Assembly (NCBI GenBank): GCA_009909035.1
Contig: JAAAOB010000141.1
Span: forward strand, 78,504-142,503
Source of the DNA: Bacteroidota bacterium
Lineage (GTDB): Bacteria > Bacteroidota > Rhodothermia > Balneolales > Balneolaceae
Direction of reading: 5' to 3'
Length of the DNA stretch: 64,000 nucleotides
A program made the translations under genes and the position numbers. Below, in pieces: positions 34,519-42,707 of this stretch. The notes beneath the pieces are model-generated. The model saw only the letters and a list, made by a program, of their open reading frames with translations. It was not told where the DNA came from and ran no database searches. Every line of letters starts with the position of its first letter. The stretch's first letter is position 1.

Positions 34519-35361
34519 ATGATGTATCGTCTATTATATATCGCATTCATCACTTTCTCCGCAGTTAATGTTTATGCACAAGATGTCGTCGAATTTGAGG
34601 TATTCGAACCCGGCGTCATCTCCCTTGAAGGTATCTCCGAAGGGTCTCCCGACGTGACGGCAGATGGGAACACACTTGTGTTTACACGCTATCAAAGCTA
34701 TGGCGACAAGGTTCCCTACATCGCTGAGAGAACAGAGTCGGGGTGGGATGTCAGGCAGCTGACGTTTACAGATACCCTTTACAATCTGGCCATTTCTCCA
34801 GACGGTCAGCGAATCGTCTACAAAACAAGAAACCGACCATCACCGGGCGCTGATCGCGTGAATAATGCGTTTCGGGTCGATCGAAATGCTGACGGAAGCT
34901 GGAGTGATCCGGTGGAAATGCAGCCCGCGCTCAAAAATGCCGGCTATTTCCGGATTGCAAATGATGGCACTCTATATCTCTTCATCAATGCTTCCGATGG
35001 CGAGCCAAGGGGAATTTTCACGTCAGAGCTGAATTCAGACGGAAGCTACAGCGATCCCGTTTGGCTGAGTGATGCCGTCAGTCCGTATCCATCGGTTACC
35101 TACAGTCCAGTCATTAACCATGACGAGACCAAAATCATCGTCAACCGTGCAGGCCTGAGCGAAGAAGAGGAGCAGAAGCTGGGAGAACGCGGCCTTTACA
35201 TCCATCAAAAATACGGCTTCCAATGGGACACCGGCCGGCGACTCAATCTGCCCTACAGCTGGTACGCGGAAGTACTGCCGGATGGACGACTCATCTTTGT
35301 TGAGAATGGCGATCTGTATGAGGCGTCTTTAGAGGAACTTGGTATCAACTGGAATGAATAA
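34519..35361 (+). CDS. Secreted PD40 (TolB-like) beta-propeller protein
   Basis: The 280-residue exported protein (signal MMYRLLYIAFITFSAVNVYA) consists of PD40 blades: GSPDVTADGNTLVFTRY, NLAISPDGQRIVYKTR, YFRIANDGTLYLFIN, YSPVINHDETKIIVNRA, YAEVLPDGRLIFVEN. It has about five recognisable blades and no enzymatic motif. Its stop lies 19 bp before the ATG of the second SUMF1-fold gene, and it is paired with the preceding propeller lipoprotein. Confidence 0.85.
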   Translation: MMYRLLYIAFITFSAVNVYAQDVVEFEVFEPGVISLEGISEGSPDVTADGNTLVFTRYQSYGDKVPYIAERTESGWDVRQLTFTDTLYNLAISPDGQRIVYKTRNRPSPGADRVNNAFRVDRNADGSWSDPVEMQPALKNAGYFRIANDGTLYLFINASDGEPRGIFTSELNSDGSYSDPVWLSDAVSPYPSVTYSPVINHDETKIIVNRAGLSEEEEQKLGERGLYIHQKYGFQWDTGRRLNLPYSWYAEVLPDGRLIFVENGDLYEASLEELGINWNE

Positions 35362-35380
35362 ATCAAAAAGCAACAGCGCT

Positions 35381-36826
35381 ATGAAATCTCAGAAACTATT
35401 TTCCTTAATGATGATTTTGGCAATCATCCCCTTGACCATTTTTGGTCAGCAATCTGACCAAATAGGAATACACATCTCTCATGTAGAAGCCCAAACACTC
35501 GATTTTCCCAATCGGTACTACAACGTTACGGTTGAGTGGGAGAACGCCTGGCGCAACGAGAAAAACCATGATGCCGCGTGGGTATTTCTGAAATCCATTG
35601 ATGTAAGTGGATATACGCATATTCCGATTCTGCCAGGCAGTGAACAAATGCTCTGGAAAGCAGATGAGGAGATGCCGGATGCTACCATTAACGTTGCGGA
35701 TGACGGAAGGGGAATGTTTATCTATGCATCCGACAACTACAGAGGGGAGCTGAAATACAGGGTGCAGGTCAAGATTGACACATCAGCCGTAAATATACGT
35801 GACCTCACCAGAGATACGGAGGCGTATGGTATTGAGATGGTGTATATCCCGGAAGGAGGATTTACACTGGGAGATCCTGATACCACAGCACTTAATTACT
35901 ATGGATTTTACCAGTCCGGCCCGGATGGATCTTATCACGGACTCTACGAGATTGAATCCGAGGATGAGACAATCCCTGTTGGAACAGACGAAGGAGATCT
36001 TTATTACCGCTCCAACAGTGCCCAATACCGCGGGGATCAACAGGGACCGATTCCCGCTTCATTTCCAAAAGGGGTGGATCCATTTTATATCATGAAGTAT
36101 GAGGTGTCACAGGGCGATTATGTGGCATTTTTAAATACGCTTACCGCTCAGAATGCATCGATACGTTACCCTGCAGGTGCTAAGGATTACCGCGCGCTCG
36201 GGGGGACAATTCGTGTTGCGGATGGTGAGTTTGTTGCTGACCGTCCAGATCAACGAATGATGTACTGGCACTGGGACGATATGATGGCGTACGCCGACTG
36301 GGCAGCACTCCGGCCTTTTACCGAACTGGAATACACAAAAGCCGCCAGGGGACCGCTCGATCCTGTGCCGGGCGAGTACGCATGGAATACCGGCAGCCTC
36401 GATCAAATGGCCCGGCGCATTGATTCGCGCGACCAGGTGATGAAAATGAACCGGGATCTGTCGCTGAGTGATCTCTCAGATGAGTCGCGCGACATTTTTG
36501 GAGCATCGTACTACTGGGTATTTGATCTGAACGGGAGCGTCTGGGAAAAAGTGATCACGGTCGGTGATACCGTCGGGCGATCGTTCGTTGGAAACCATGG
36601 TGATGGAAACATTAGCTACTATGGATTTGCCGATGTAGATGGATGGCCGAGCGGTTACAGAGATTCAGAAGGAGGGTACGGCTATCGCGGTGGTGGATTT
36701 TACGGCTACAACGCCATTTCAATCACGAATCCATATCCCCCAATCGCATTTCGTCCGTACGCCGCCTGGAGTGGTGGGCCCCGAAACAGTGCGTATGGAT
36801 TCAGGGGAGCAAGAACTGCAGATTGA
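35381..36826 (+). CDS. Secreted SUMF1-fold (FGE-sulfatase domain) protein B, non-catalytic
   Basis: The 481-residue exported protein starts with signal MKSQKLFSLMMILAIIPLTIFG at ATG 35381 (ATGs at 35339 and 35354 are possible but overlap the preceding gene). It repeats the architecture of the gene at 31667: N-terminal domain with WRNEKNHDAAWVFLK (DAAWVF at 64-69), then the SUMF1 fold from GIEMVYIPEGGFTLGD (about 150) through FYIMKYEVSQGDYVAFLNTL, WAALRPFTELEYTKAARGP, DLNGSVWEKVITVGD to GFRGARTAD. The mature part contains no cysteine at all, so formylglycine formation can be ruled out. The glycine- and tyrosine-rich segment before the end (GGYGYRGGGFYGYN) differs strongly from protein A and may be the ligand-facing loop. 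Confidence 0.86.
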   Translation: MKSQKLFSLMMILAIIPLTIFGQQSDQIGIHISHVEAQTLDFPNRYYNVTVEWENAWRNEKNHDAAWVFLKSIDVSGYTHIPILPGSEQMLWKADEEMPDATINVADDGRGMFIYASDNYRGELKYRVQVKIDTSAVNIRDLTRDTEAYGIEMVYIPEGGFTLGDPDTTALNYYGFYQSGPDGSYHGLYEIESEDETIPVGTDEGDLYYRSNSAQYRGDQQGPIPASFPKGVDPFYIMKYEVSQGDYVAFLNTLTAQNASIRYPAGAKDYRALGGTIRVADGEFVADRPDQRMMYWHWDDMMAYADWAALRPFTELEYTKAARGPLDPVPGEYAWNTGSLDQMARRIDSRDQVMKMNRDLSLSDLSDESRDIFGASYYWVFDLNGSVWEKVITVGDTVGRSFVGNHGDGNISYYGFADVDGWPSGYRDSEGGYGYRGGGFYGYNAISITNPYPPIAFRPYAAWSGGPRNSAYGFRGARTAD

Positions 36827-36850
36827 GAGTAATAGACTACACCTAAAATC

Positions 36851-38140
36851 ATGAAGAAGTCAATGAAAGACAAACCAGGTGACAGAGGAATGGACGAGCA
36901 AATAGATTCGGGTTGGTGGTCACGCACAAGGCTTTTGCTGGTCGCTGCAGTTGTGTTTCTGTCCGTCTCGCTTGTTTTGATTTATCAGATTTTAAACGCC
37001 GGCACGGCTACAAATGTAGATCGCGACCGCCTGGTGATCAGCACCGTTGAGGAAGATCTGTTCCAGGAGTTTATCCAGATCACTGGCAGCCTTCAGCCAA
37101 GCCGGTCCATTTATCTTGATGCGGTTGAGGGCGGCGTGATCGAGTCGATTTTGATTTCGTCCGGCAGCACCGTTGTGAAAGGAGATACCATTCTGACGCT
37201 CTCAAACTCAAACTTGAGGCTTCAGGTGCTTCAGCAAAGTTCAGGCATTTACGACCAGATCAACCAGGCGCGAAACGCCCGCCTGAATATTGAGCAAAAC
37301 TCACTCAGCCTGAAAGAGCGGCTGGCTTCTGCAGAAAATCGCTATCGCGTATCGGATGCCAGCTACAAGCGACAGCAATCTCTTTATGGTGAAGAGATGA
37401 TATCTGAACAGGAGCATATGGAGGCCAGGGAAAATTATCTCTATCGGCAGAAGCAGTACGATTTGATATATAAATCTTTCCGGCAGGATTCTATTAAATC
37501 GAGCCAGCAGCTTCGCCAGATCGATGAATCCCTGGACCGGATGCAGCAGAGCCTGGGCGCCGTGCAGGGCATTCTGGACCGGCTTGTGGTCACTGCCCCG
37601 ATGGCCGGGCAGCTCTCCACGGCTGACCTTGCCGTTGGGCAGTCTGTCAGCAGCGGCGAACGCATTGGTCAGATTGACAACCTCGATAGCTACAATGTTC
37701 GGGTTTCGATCGATGAATACAATCTCTCCCGGATCAGCGAAGGTCTTACGGGAACGACGACCATCGGTTCAAACGTGTACTCACTGGAGATTGAGCGGGT
37801 CTACCCGATCGTGGAAAATGGCCGCTTCCAGGTCGATATGCACTTTACCGGTGAGGCGCCCGGGGATCTGCGGCGGGGTCAAACTCTTCGAATACGCCTG
37901 CAGCTTGGCAATTCATCGCCGGCGCTACTGATCGATCGCGGCGGCTTTTACCAGCAAACCGGCGGAAACTGGGTCTACAAACTGACTGACAATGGAGACC
38001 GAGCGGAACGCCAGCCGATCGAAATTGGCCGCCAGAATCCCGATCACTTTGAGGTCGTCTCGGGCCTGAACAGCGGCGACAAAGTCATTATTTCCAGCTA
38101 TGAACCCTTTGGTGAAAATGAAACGCTTAATCTGCAATAA
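36851..38140 (+). CDS. MacA/HlyD-type periplasmic adaptor of an ABC system
   Basis: The 429-residue protein has an N-terminal membrane anchor (LLLVAAVVFLSVSLVLIYQIL), a biotinyl-lipoyl half (GVIESILISSGSTVVKGDTILTL), a coiled-coil hairpin (about 125-235), the second lipoyl half (LVVTAPMAGQLSTADLAVGQSV), and beta-barrel and membrane-proximal domains ending ERQPIEIGRQNPDHFEVVSGLNSGDKVI. Adaptors of this shape join a MacB-type permease to an outer-membrane channel. It is 24 bp after the second SUMF1 gene and 366 bp before the ATPase gene, with a repeat element in that gap. No TolC-like gene is in the window. Confidence 0.92.
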   Translation: MKKSMKDKPGDRGMDEQIDSGWWSRTRLLLVAAVVFLSVSLVLIYQILNAGTATNVDRDRLVISTVEEDLFQEFIQITGSLQPSRSIYLDAVEGGVIESILISSGSTVVKGDTILTLSNSNLRLQVLQQSSGIYDQINQARNARLNIEQNSLSLKERLASAENRYRVSDASYKRQQSLYGEEMISEQEHMEARENYLYRQKQYDLIYKSFRQDSIKSSQQLRQIDESLDRMQQSLGAVQGILDRLVVTAPMAGQLSTADLAVGQSVSSGERIGQIDNLDSYNVRVSIDEYNLSRISEGLTGTTTIGSNVYSLEIERVYPIVENGRFQVDMHFTGEAPGDLRRGQTLRIRLQLGNSSPALLIDRGGFYQQTGGNWVYKLTDNGDRAERQPIEIGRQNPDHFEVVSGLNSGDKVIISSYEPFGENETLNLQ

Positions 38141-38224
38141 TGAGATCAGATGTGGATTATGATTACTTCAATTATCGTGTTCAATTAATTATGTCTGATG
38201 AATTTAAATCAAAAACCTCCTCTC

Positions 38225-38419
38225 GAAAGGCATTGAGAAAAGAACTAATAAGCAATATTCAAAAGTTCATGATATCAACCACGAAGCCACGAGGGCCCGA
38301 AGAATCACGAAGGTTATTTAAACCATAATAGTGACCTTCGTGAACCTTCGGGTCTTTGAGCCTTCGTGGCAATATGAACCGGAACGTTAATTTAGTTAGT
38401 AATTCTATCGCAGCCTCTG
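38225..38419. mobile_element. MITE-like element, second copy, inside the ABC operon
   Basis: The ~195-bp sequence resembles the element at 2892-3084 in order and spacing: a left end AAAGGCATTGAGAAAAGAAC, the phrase CACGAAGGTTATTTAAAC, a mirrored right half (GACCTTCGTGAACCTTCGGG, GCCTTCGTGGCAA) and a right end CGCAGCCTCTGA. The central part folds into a long hairpin. It lies between the adaptor and ATPase genes and has no coding frame. Confidence 0.6.
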
Positions 38420-38506
38420 AAAGGATTACTCCATCACCTGATGGATGGTGGTTAACCAATTATCGGACAATTGAATTAAAATTTTTAATAAAAACCACAC
38501 AAAACC

Positions 38507-39193
38507 ATGATAGAAATCAACCAGCTTCAAAAAGTTTACACCACGGACAGCGTAAAGACCACCGCGCTAAATGAAATCAGTCTCGACATCAATGAAGGCG
38601 AGTTCTGCGCCGTGATGGGACCCTCCGGCTGCGGTAAATCCACGCTGCTGAACATTTTAGGACTACTGGATGCACCATCAGGCGGCCAATACCATTTTCT
38701 GGATCACGATATGTCGCAGGCATCTGAAAAAGAACGGGCCAACATTCGAAAAGGCACGATTGGGTTTATTTTCCAAAGCTTTAACCTGATTGACGAGTTG
38801 ACGGTGTTCGAGAACGTGGAGATGCCGCTTCTCTATCTTGGAACGTCATCTGAAGATCGAAGTGAACGCGTGAAAGAGGCTCTTGAGCGAATGGAAATGA
38901 TGCACAGGATAGACCACTACCCGCAGCAACTGTCCGGGGGCCAGCAGCAGCGTGCAGCCATTGCGAGAGCGGTCGTTACAGGGCCCAAACTGATTCTTGC
39001 CGATGAACCGACCGGCAATCTTGATTCCGGACGGGGAGACCAGGTGATGGAACTGCTCAAAAAACTGAACCGGGAGGGCACAACGATCGTGATGGTCACC
39101 CACTCACCGCACGATGCAACCTACGCCGACAGGGAGATCAATCTTTTCGACGGAAACCTGGTAACGTCAAATGAAAAGAACTTTCACGTCTGA
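38507..39193 (+). CDS. ABC transporter ATP-binding protein, LolD/MacB type
   Basis: The 228-residue ATPase has Walker A GPSGCGKST (38-46), Q-loop Gln90 (FIFQSFNLI), signature LSGGQQQ (142-148), Walker B LILADEPTGNLDS (162-174) and switch His199. It is the nucleotide-binding partner for the FtsX-type permease at 28874 in the same gene series. The C-terminus is short with no added domain. Gap and repeat element upstream might reduce its co-transcription with the other genes unless it has its own promoter. Confidence 0.95.
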   Translation: MIEINQLQKVYTTDSVKTTALNEISLDINEGEFCAVMGPSGCGKSTLLNILGLLDAPSGGQYHFLDHDMSQASEKERANIRKGTIGFIFQSFNLIDELTVFENVEMPLLYLGTSSEDRSERVKEALERMEMMHRIDHYPQQLSGGQQQRAAIARAVVTGPKLILADEPTGNLDSGRGDQVMELLKKLNREGTTIVMVTHSPHDATYADREINLFDGNLVTSNEKNFHV

Positions 39194-39257
39194 CCCGGAT
39201 GTCTCACAAAAAAATTTCTCAACGAACCAGCGGGACCAAATTCACCGCCCTGTGTTG

Positions 39258-39704
39258 TTATGGGGTGCAGGCCGGGGGCTCGGGGGCGGTGCCGTCCCGG
39301 CCGACGGTTCCCACCCGGAAGGTGTCGGGGCAGACGCGAACGGCCATGGTGGTCAGCTCCTGCCCTTTCGCGATTGCGGTGACCAGGAATTCACCCGCCG
39401 CCACGTCCGAAATTGTATAGCTGCCGTTTTCGTTTTCCGCCTCGCGGGGTATGGCTGATTGCACTGTGCCGCTGAAGGAGAACTTATTGAAATTGATCCC
39501 TTCAAACGAGCTCCCTCCACCACCGATCATGGCCGGCTTGTAGTAGTAGCTTTGAGACGATGCGGCAATTGTGGACAGGTCCGCTTTCAGCGCATCCTCC
39601 GCTGAGGCGTCTGATGCCGAGCTGAACAGATCAATCGCCAGGTAGGAGGCAATTCCCACTATGATCAAAACTAAAATCAAGAGAAGAAGTTGTTGCTGGC
39701 CCAT
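39258..39704 (-). CDS. Pilin-like protein with leaderless MGQQQ start, paralog 1
   Basis: The 148-residue protein starts MGQQQLLLLILVLIIVGIASYLAI, a hydrophobic helix from residue 5 that matches the first helix of type IV pilins after leader removal. It continues with an amphipathic stretch (SAEDALKADLSTIAASSQSYYYKP) like pilin helix alpha-1C and a beta-rich C-terminal part. There is no FTLIE motif or normal leader; a prepilin-type cut after Gly2 would be an extreme short-leader case. The GGGGSSFEGINFNKFSFSG block is shared with the upstream paralog (GGGGQDFTDISFDNISFAS). Function is unknown; pilus, pseudopilus and other surface roles are possible. Confidence 0.8.
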   Translation of the reverse strand: MGQQQLLLLILVLIIVGIASYLAIDLFSSASDASAEDALKADLSTIAASSQSYYYKPAMIGGGGSSFEGINFNKFSFSGTVQSAIPREAENENGSYTISDVAAGEFLVTAIAKGQELTTMAVRVCPDTFRVGTVGRDGTAPEPPACTP

Positions 39705-39813
39705 GTTATTGAATATCTAAAGAAATAAGCCGTTAAAATCTCAGGCATATCATCAGATTATGAATGTTATGAGTCTCTCGAAATAAGGTTTTACACTTTC
39801 ACCCCTAAATATA

Positions 39814-39851
39814 GACAAAAAAAAAGCTCCCGAAGGAGCTTTTTTTTGTCT
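39814..39851. terminator. Bidirectional terminator between the pilin-like genes
   Basis: Stem GCTCC/GGAGC with a CGAA tetraloop (39826-39839) is flanked by nine A and eight T that also pair, and by AGAC/GTCT. It sits 16 bp beyond the stop of the gene at 39868-40320 (minus strand), so the two pilin-like genes probably have separate transcripts. Confidence 0.85.
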
Positions 39852-39867
39852 ATGATCTGCTGCGTTA

Positions 39868-40320
39868 TTAGTTGCTGGTTCCTGGACTGCTTCTTACCCA
39901 AGTTATGCCATTTTCTTCTACTGTTGCTTCCATCGTATTAGAGGCAGTTGAAGTTACATCAATATCTCCGTCAATTTCACTTGCTGGATGAGCAGTTAAA
40001 GTAAAACTGTCTGAACTGCCAGAAGATATTACGTAGACTCCATTTTCATTAAATGCTCTACTTCCATCTGCATTCACAGAATCAGAAGCAAAAGAAATAT
40101 TGTCAAAGCTAATATCGGTAAAGTCTTGACCACCGCCACCAAGCATATCCGGCTTCATGTAGTATCCTTGAGCTGATGCGCCAATTTGTGCAACATCTTG
40201 AGTCACGGCATCTATATTCGCCTGGTCGGCTGCGGAGCCGAAGGTGTTGATGGCTACGACCGTCGCGATACCGACGATAATGGTTACGAGTATTACGAGT
40301 AAAAGTTGTTGTTGTCCCAT
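39868..40320 (-). CDS. Pilin-like protein with leaderless MGQQQ start, paralog 2
   Basis: The 150-residue protein starts MGQQQLLLVILVTIIVGIATVVAI and continues DAVTQDVAQIGASAQGYYMKPDMLGGGGQDF, parallel to the neighbouring gene over the first ~75 residues; the C-terminal third (TASNTMEATVEENGITWVRS) is different. The conserved N-terminus with a divergent end is a pilin-like pattern. Glu5 of classical pilins is replaced by Leu. A possible ribosome site GGAGTA precedes the ATG. No prepilin peptidase or assembly ATPase gene is in the window. Confidence 0.8.
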   Translation of the reverse strand: MGQQQLLLVILVTIIVGIATVVAINTFGSAADQANIDAVTQDVAQIGASAQGYYMKPDMLGGGGQDFTDISFDNISFASDSVNADGSRAFNENGVYVISSGSSDSFTLTAHPASEIDGDIDVTSTASNTMEATVEENGITWVRSSPGTSN

Positions 40321-40946
40321 GGGGTACTCCGAGTATGTTTATTTAGTATTAGTTATCCGTTTTTTAGAAAAACGTCTGTTTGTGTTGTTTGTTTACAAGA
40401 GGATTTGACGAGCGGTTTGTTACAGCATCAGGTTACATTTTTCTAATTCTAATTTTTCGCGTCCCTCTGAAGAACCGAAAAATTGGGCAGAAGTATCTGC
40501 CGCAAACCCAGGCTGCTCCCGGTGTCCATCGTGCCGTTCATGGAAGTGAACAACAACCTGTGGGCCGGGGCACAAATCGACGTCGCATTATGTGAATGAA
40601 CATATATAAGGTTCCGCGGATGGTGTGCCGAAGCACACACATCACTGCAGTCGTTACTTTTCAACGCACCGAAGACGTCTGCTTCAGACTGCGCTGCCGC
40701 CGGGTAAACCGGCGTATCAACCACATCATCACTCGTGTAAAACCGTTTATGAGATGTTTCTTTTAGCATTATCGGCGGGCCATTAGCTTTCTTTAATCTA
40801 AATGGCAAAAAAATTTTTAATTGGGAAGTTGGTGGATTTGGGAAGAGCAGATCCGCAATGTCTCAGAAAGACATTGCGGATCTTTTGGAAATTGGCCACG
40901 AAACCTCCGGGGTTTTGGAAACCCCGGAGGTTTTCGAATCATCCCT
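40321..40946. other. Gene-free stretch with hairpins before the AAA ATPase 3' end
   Basis: No credible gene: the only long minus-strand frame (40449-40808) has no recognisable features. A 14-bp hairpin GATCCGCAATGTCT/AGACATTGCGGATC (40850-40882), followed by TTTT, is one of three similar hairpins around the ATPase gene. The next hairpin is listed as a terminator. Confidence 0.5.
40901..40933. terminator. Strong hairpin downstream of the AAA ATPase gene
   Basis: A perfect 15-bp stem, AAACCTCCGGGGTTT (40901-40915) with AAACCCCGGAGGTTT (40919-40933) and a 3-nt loop, lies 13 bp beyond the ATPase stop codon (minus strand). Short U runs on both sides make it a plausible, if not classic, terminator. 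Confidence 0.6.
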
Positions 40947-42131
40947 CTAATACAAAAAGCCGAACAACCACAACGGAATTTTATTACCGGACCCACCCTC
41001 TATGCGATCGGCCGCTATATATGCGTTGGGTATTCCCCGGATCTGTTCATTTGTTTTCGTAGGGCCTCCTACCTCAAACGTGTAGATACCATCTACCATA
41101 AAGTCTGCAAATTTTGAGGACGTTATTGTATAACCGGGACTCAACTGACTCATAAAAAAGGTCTCCCGCACATTTCCGGTCTCTGGGTTATGATCGGAGT
41201 AAAGATCTATTAAATTGGGATTCTGAAGATAAATTTTTTCCGGTTTTTGGAGATAACTGATTCCTTTCGTGTCACTTTTTAAAAGTGCAATCAATCCTGC
41301 CCGCTCAAGCAGGTCAAGCAATTTCAGGACTGTATTACGGGGAATACTTAATTTTTTGGAAATCTTGGAAATGTTTGGTTTAAATGGAACAGACTGGCTG
41401 ATTACATAGATCAATTTTTTCATATTTCGGACGGTCGAATAATTCAGATCTTCAAATGGAGCTACATCCACATCCAGAATGAGGCTTGTCATTTCTCTTA
41501 GTTTCTGGAAAAATGTTGCCTCCCCTTCTATAGAGAATGGGTAATACCCGTATTGAAGGTATTCCCCGAATGCACTCATTATATTCGCCCGGTCATGATA
41601 CTCGTTTGCTATGTCAAAATGAGACTCTAAAATTGCCTTAAGTGATTGTGACTTAAATTTCTTGTTATACTGCAAGTGCAAAAACTCCCGAAATGATAAA
41701 CCCGGCATATTATATACGGTTGCTCTCCTGGAAAGATCCTCTTGCCCCTGCCTGATTTGAAGTATGGATGAACCGGTAACAACCATCTGCACATCAGGAT
41801 AATTATCATACGCATTTTTCAAATCTTTCGACCAATATCGATACCGATGTGCTTCATCCAGAAAAAACCTTCGATAGCCCTGTTCATATAAAATGTCAAT
41901 CAGTGAAATTAACCGGTTCGCTTCAAAGTAAATGTCATCCAGGCTCAAATAGATTGCATTTGAGCGGTTTTTATGCAGCATCTGAAGCAAAAAAGTAGTC
42001 TTACCTGTTCCTCTCTGACCCAATATCACAATCAACTGTTGATTCCAGTCGATTTCTGAGTGCAAAAATCGTTTAAACTCCTTTGGTACTCCGGCTGCTT
42101 TCTTGTCTGATAGTTTTAATAATTTTTCCAT
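40947..42131 (-). CDS. AAA ATPase with DUF4143 domain
   Basis: The 394-residue protein begins MEKLLKLSDKKAAGVPKEFK at ATG 42131 and has Walker A GQRGTGKTT, Walker B RFFLDEAHR, a sensor VVTGSS and then LSRRATVYNMPGLSFREF. The middle holds a winged-helix-like part (SKISKKLSIPRNTVLKLLDLLERAGLI) and the DUF4143 nuclease-like end (FEVGGPTKTNEQIRG). This family is common, patchily distributed and of unclear function. The frame is open far upstream (to 42551), but that part runs through repeat sequence and lacks protein-like composition, so it is excluded. Lower GC than neighbours and the flanking repeats suggest an acquired gene. Confidence 0.88.
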   Translation of the reverse strand: MEKLLKLSDKKAAGVPKEFKRFLHSEIDWNQQLIVILGQRGTGKTTFLLQMLHKNRSNAIYLSLDDIYFEANRLISLIDILYEQGYRRFFLDEAHRYRYWSKDLKNAYDNYPDVQMVVTGSSILQIRQGQEDLSRRATVYNMPGLSFREFLHLQYNKKFKSQSLKAILESHFDIANEYHDRANIMSAFGEYLQYGYYPFSIEGEATFFQKLREMTSLILDVDVAPFEDLNYSTVRNMKKLIYVISQSVPFKPNISKISKKLSIPRNTVLKLLDLLERAGLIALLKSDTKGISYLQKPEKIYLQNPNLIDLYSDHNPETGNVRETFFMSQLSPGYTITSSKFADFMVDGIYTFEVGGPTKTNEQIRGIPNAYIAADRIEGGSGNKIPLWLFGFLY

Positions 42132-42707
42132 AATGTTAAATGTATTAAGCAAAATATAGTTTTGCTTTTTACAAAAAGCAAAATTTAAAAATGCTTTATT
42201 CATTGAGCATTTACTTCCTGCTCTGCTTGACAGGAGATCTGCAAAGTCTGAATGGGGATTTGGAAGAGGGAGTGAAAGAGGGACGGAGAGAGTGTGTGTG
42301 AGAAGATCCACAATGTCTTTTTGAGGCATTGTGGATTTTTTGAGGAATTGCAGCAGCGCCCGCTTCGATCTTTGTATCGTGTGGAGTACGCCCCCGAAAT
42401 CCCCCGAAATTCTTCGGGACCAGAAATACACTGGCTTCGGCACGTTGAACTGTTGAACCGTTTCCCAGATTACTAACTTACGTGCTTTTACACGTGAGCG
42501 AAGCGAACACTCAACAATTCTACGCGCCGGAGGCGCACTCAACGATTCCACGATTCAACGCCTAAGGGGCCTCCCTCGAGATCCGCAATGTCTGATTGAG
42601 ACATTGCGGATCTTTTGGGTTTGGTCAGGAAACCTCCCCTTTTTTGTATCGGCTTCATCATCTATATTAATCAAAAATGGCCAACTGCTTACAGAACCGA
42701 TCATCAG
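42132..42707. repeat. Repeat-rich gene-free stretch with two hairpins
   Basis: Hairpin copy 2 (ATCCACAATGTC with GGCATTGTGGAT, 42306-42335) and copy 3 (GATCCGCAATGTCT at 42580-42593 with AGACATTGCGGATC at 42599-42612, followed by TTTT) match the one at 40850-40882. The text after copies 1 and 3 also agrees (TTTTGG ... GAAACCTCC). No gene is supported in between. The adenine deaminase promoter is probably in the last 90 bp. Confidence 0.6.

Noticed and set aside
31667..36826. SUMF1-fold proteins as variable proteins of a diversity-generating retroelement
   Set aside because: The fold is that used by such proteins, but no reverse transcriptase, accessory gene or adenine-biased template repeat was seen in the window.
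40449..40808. A 119-codon minus-strand frame as a gene
   Set aside because: No recognisable domain, signal or neighbour logic, and it lies in a hairpin-rich intergenic zone.
42132..42551. N-terminal extension of the AAA ATPase
   Set aside because: The open frame runs through hairpin repeats and has no protein-like composition; the conserved protein starts at 42131.
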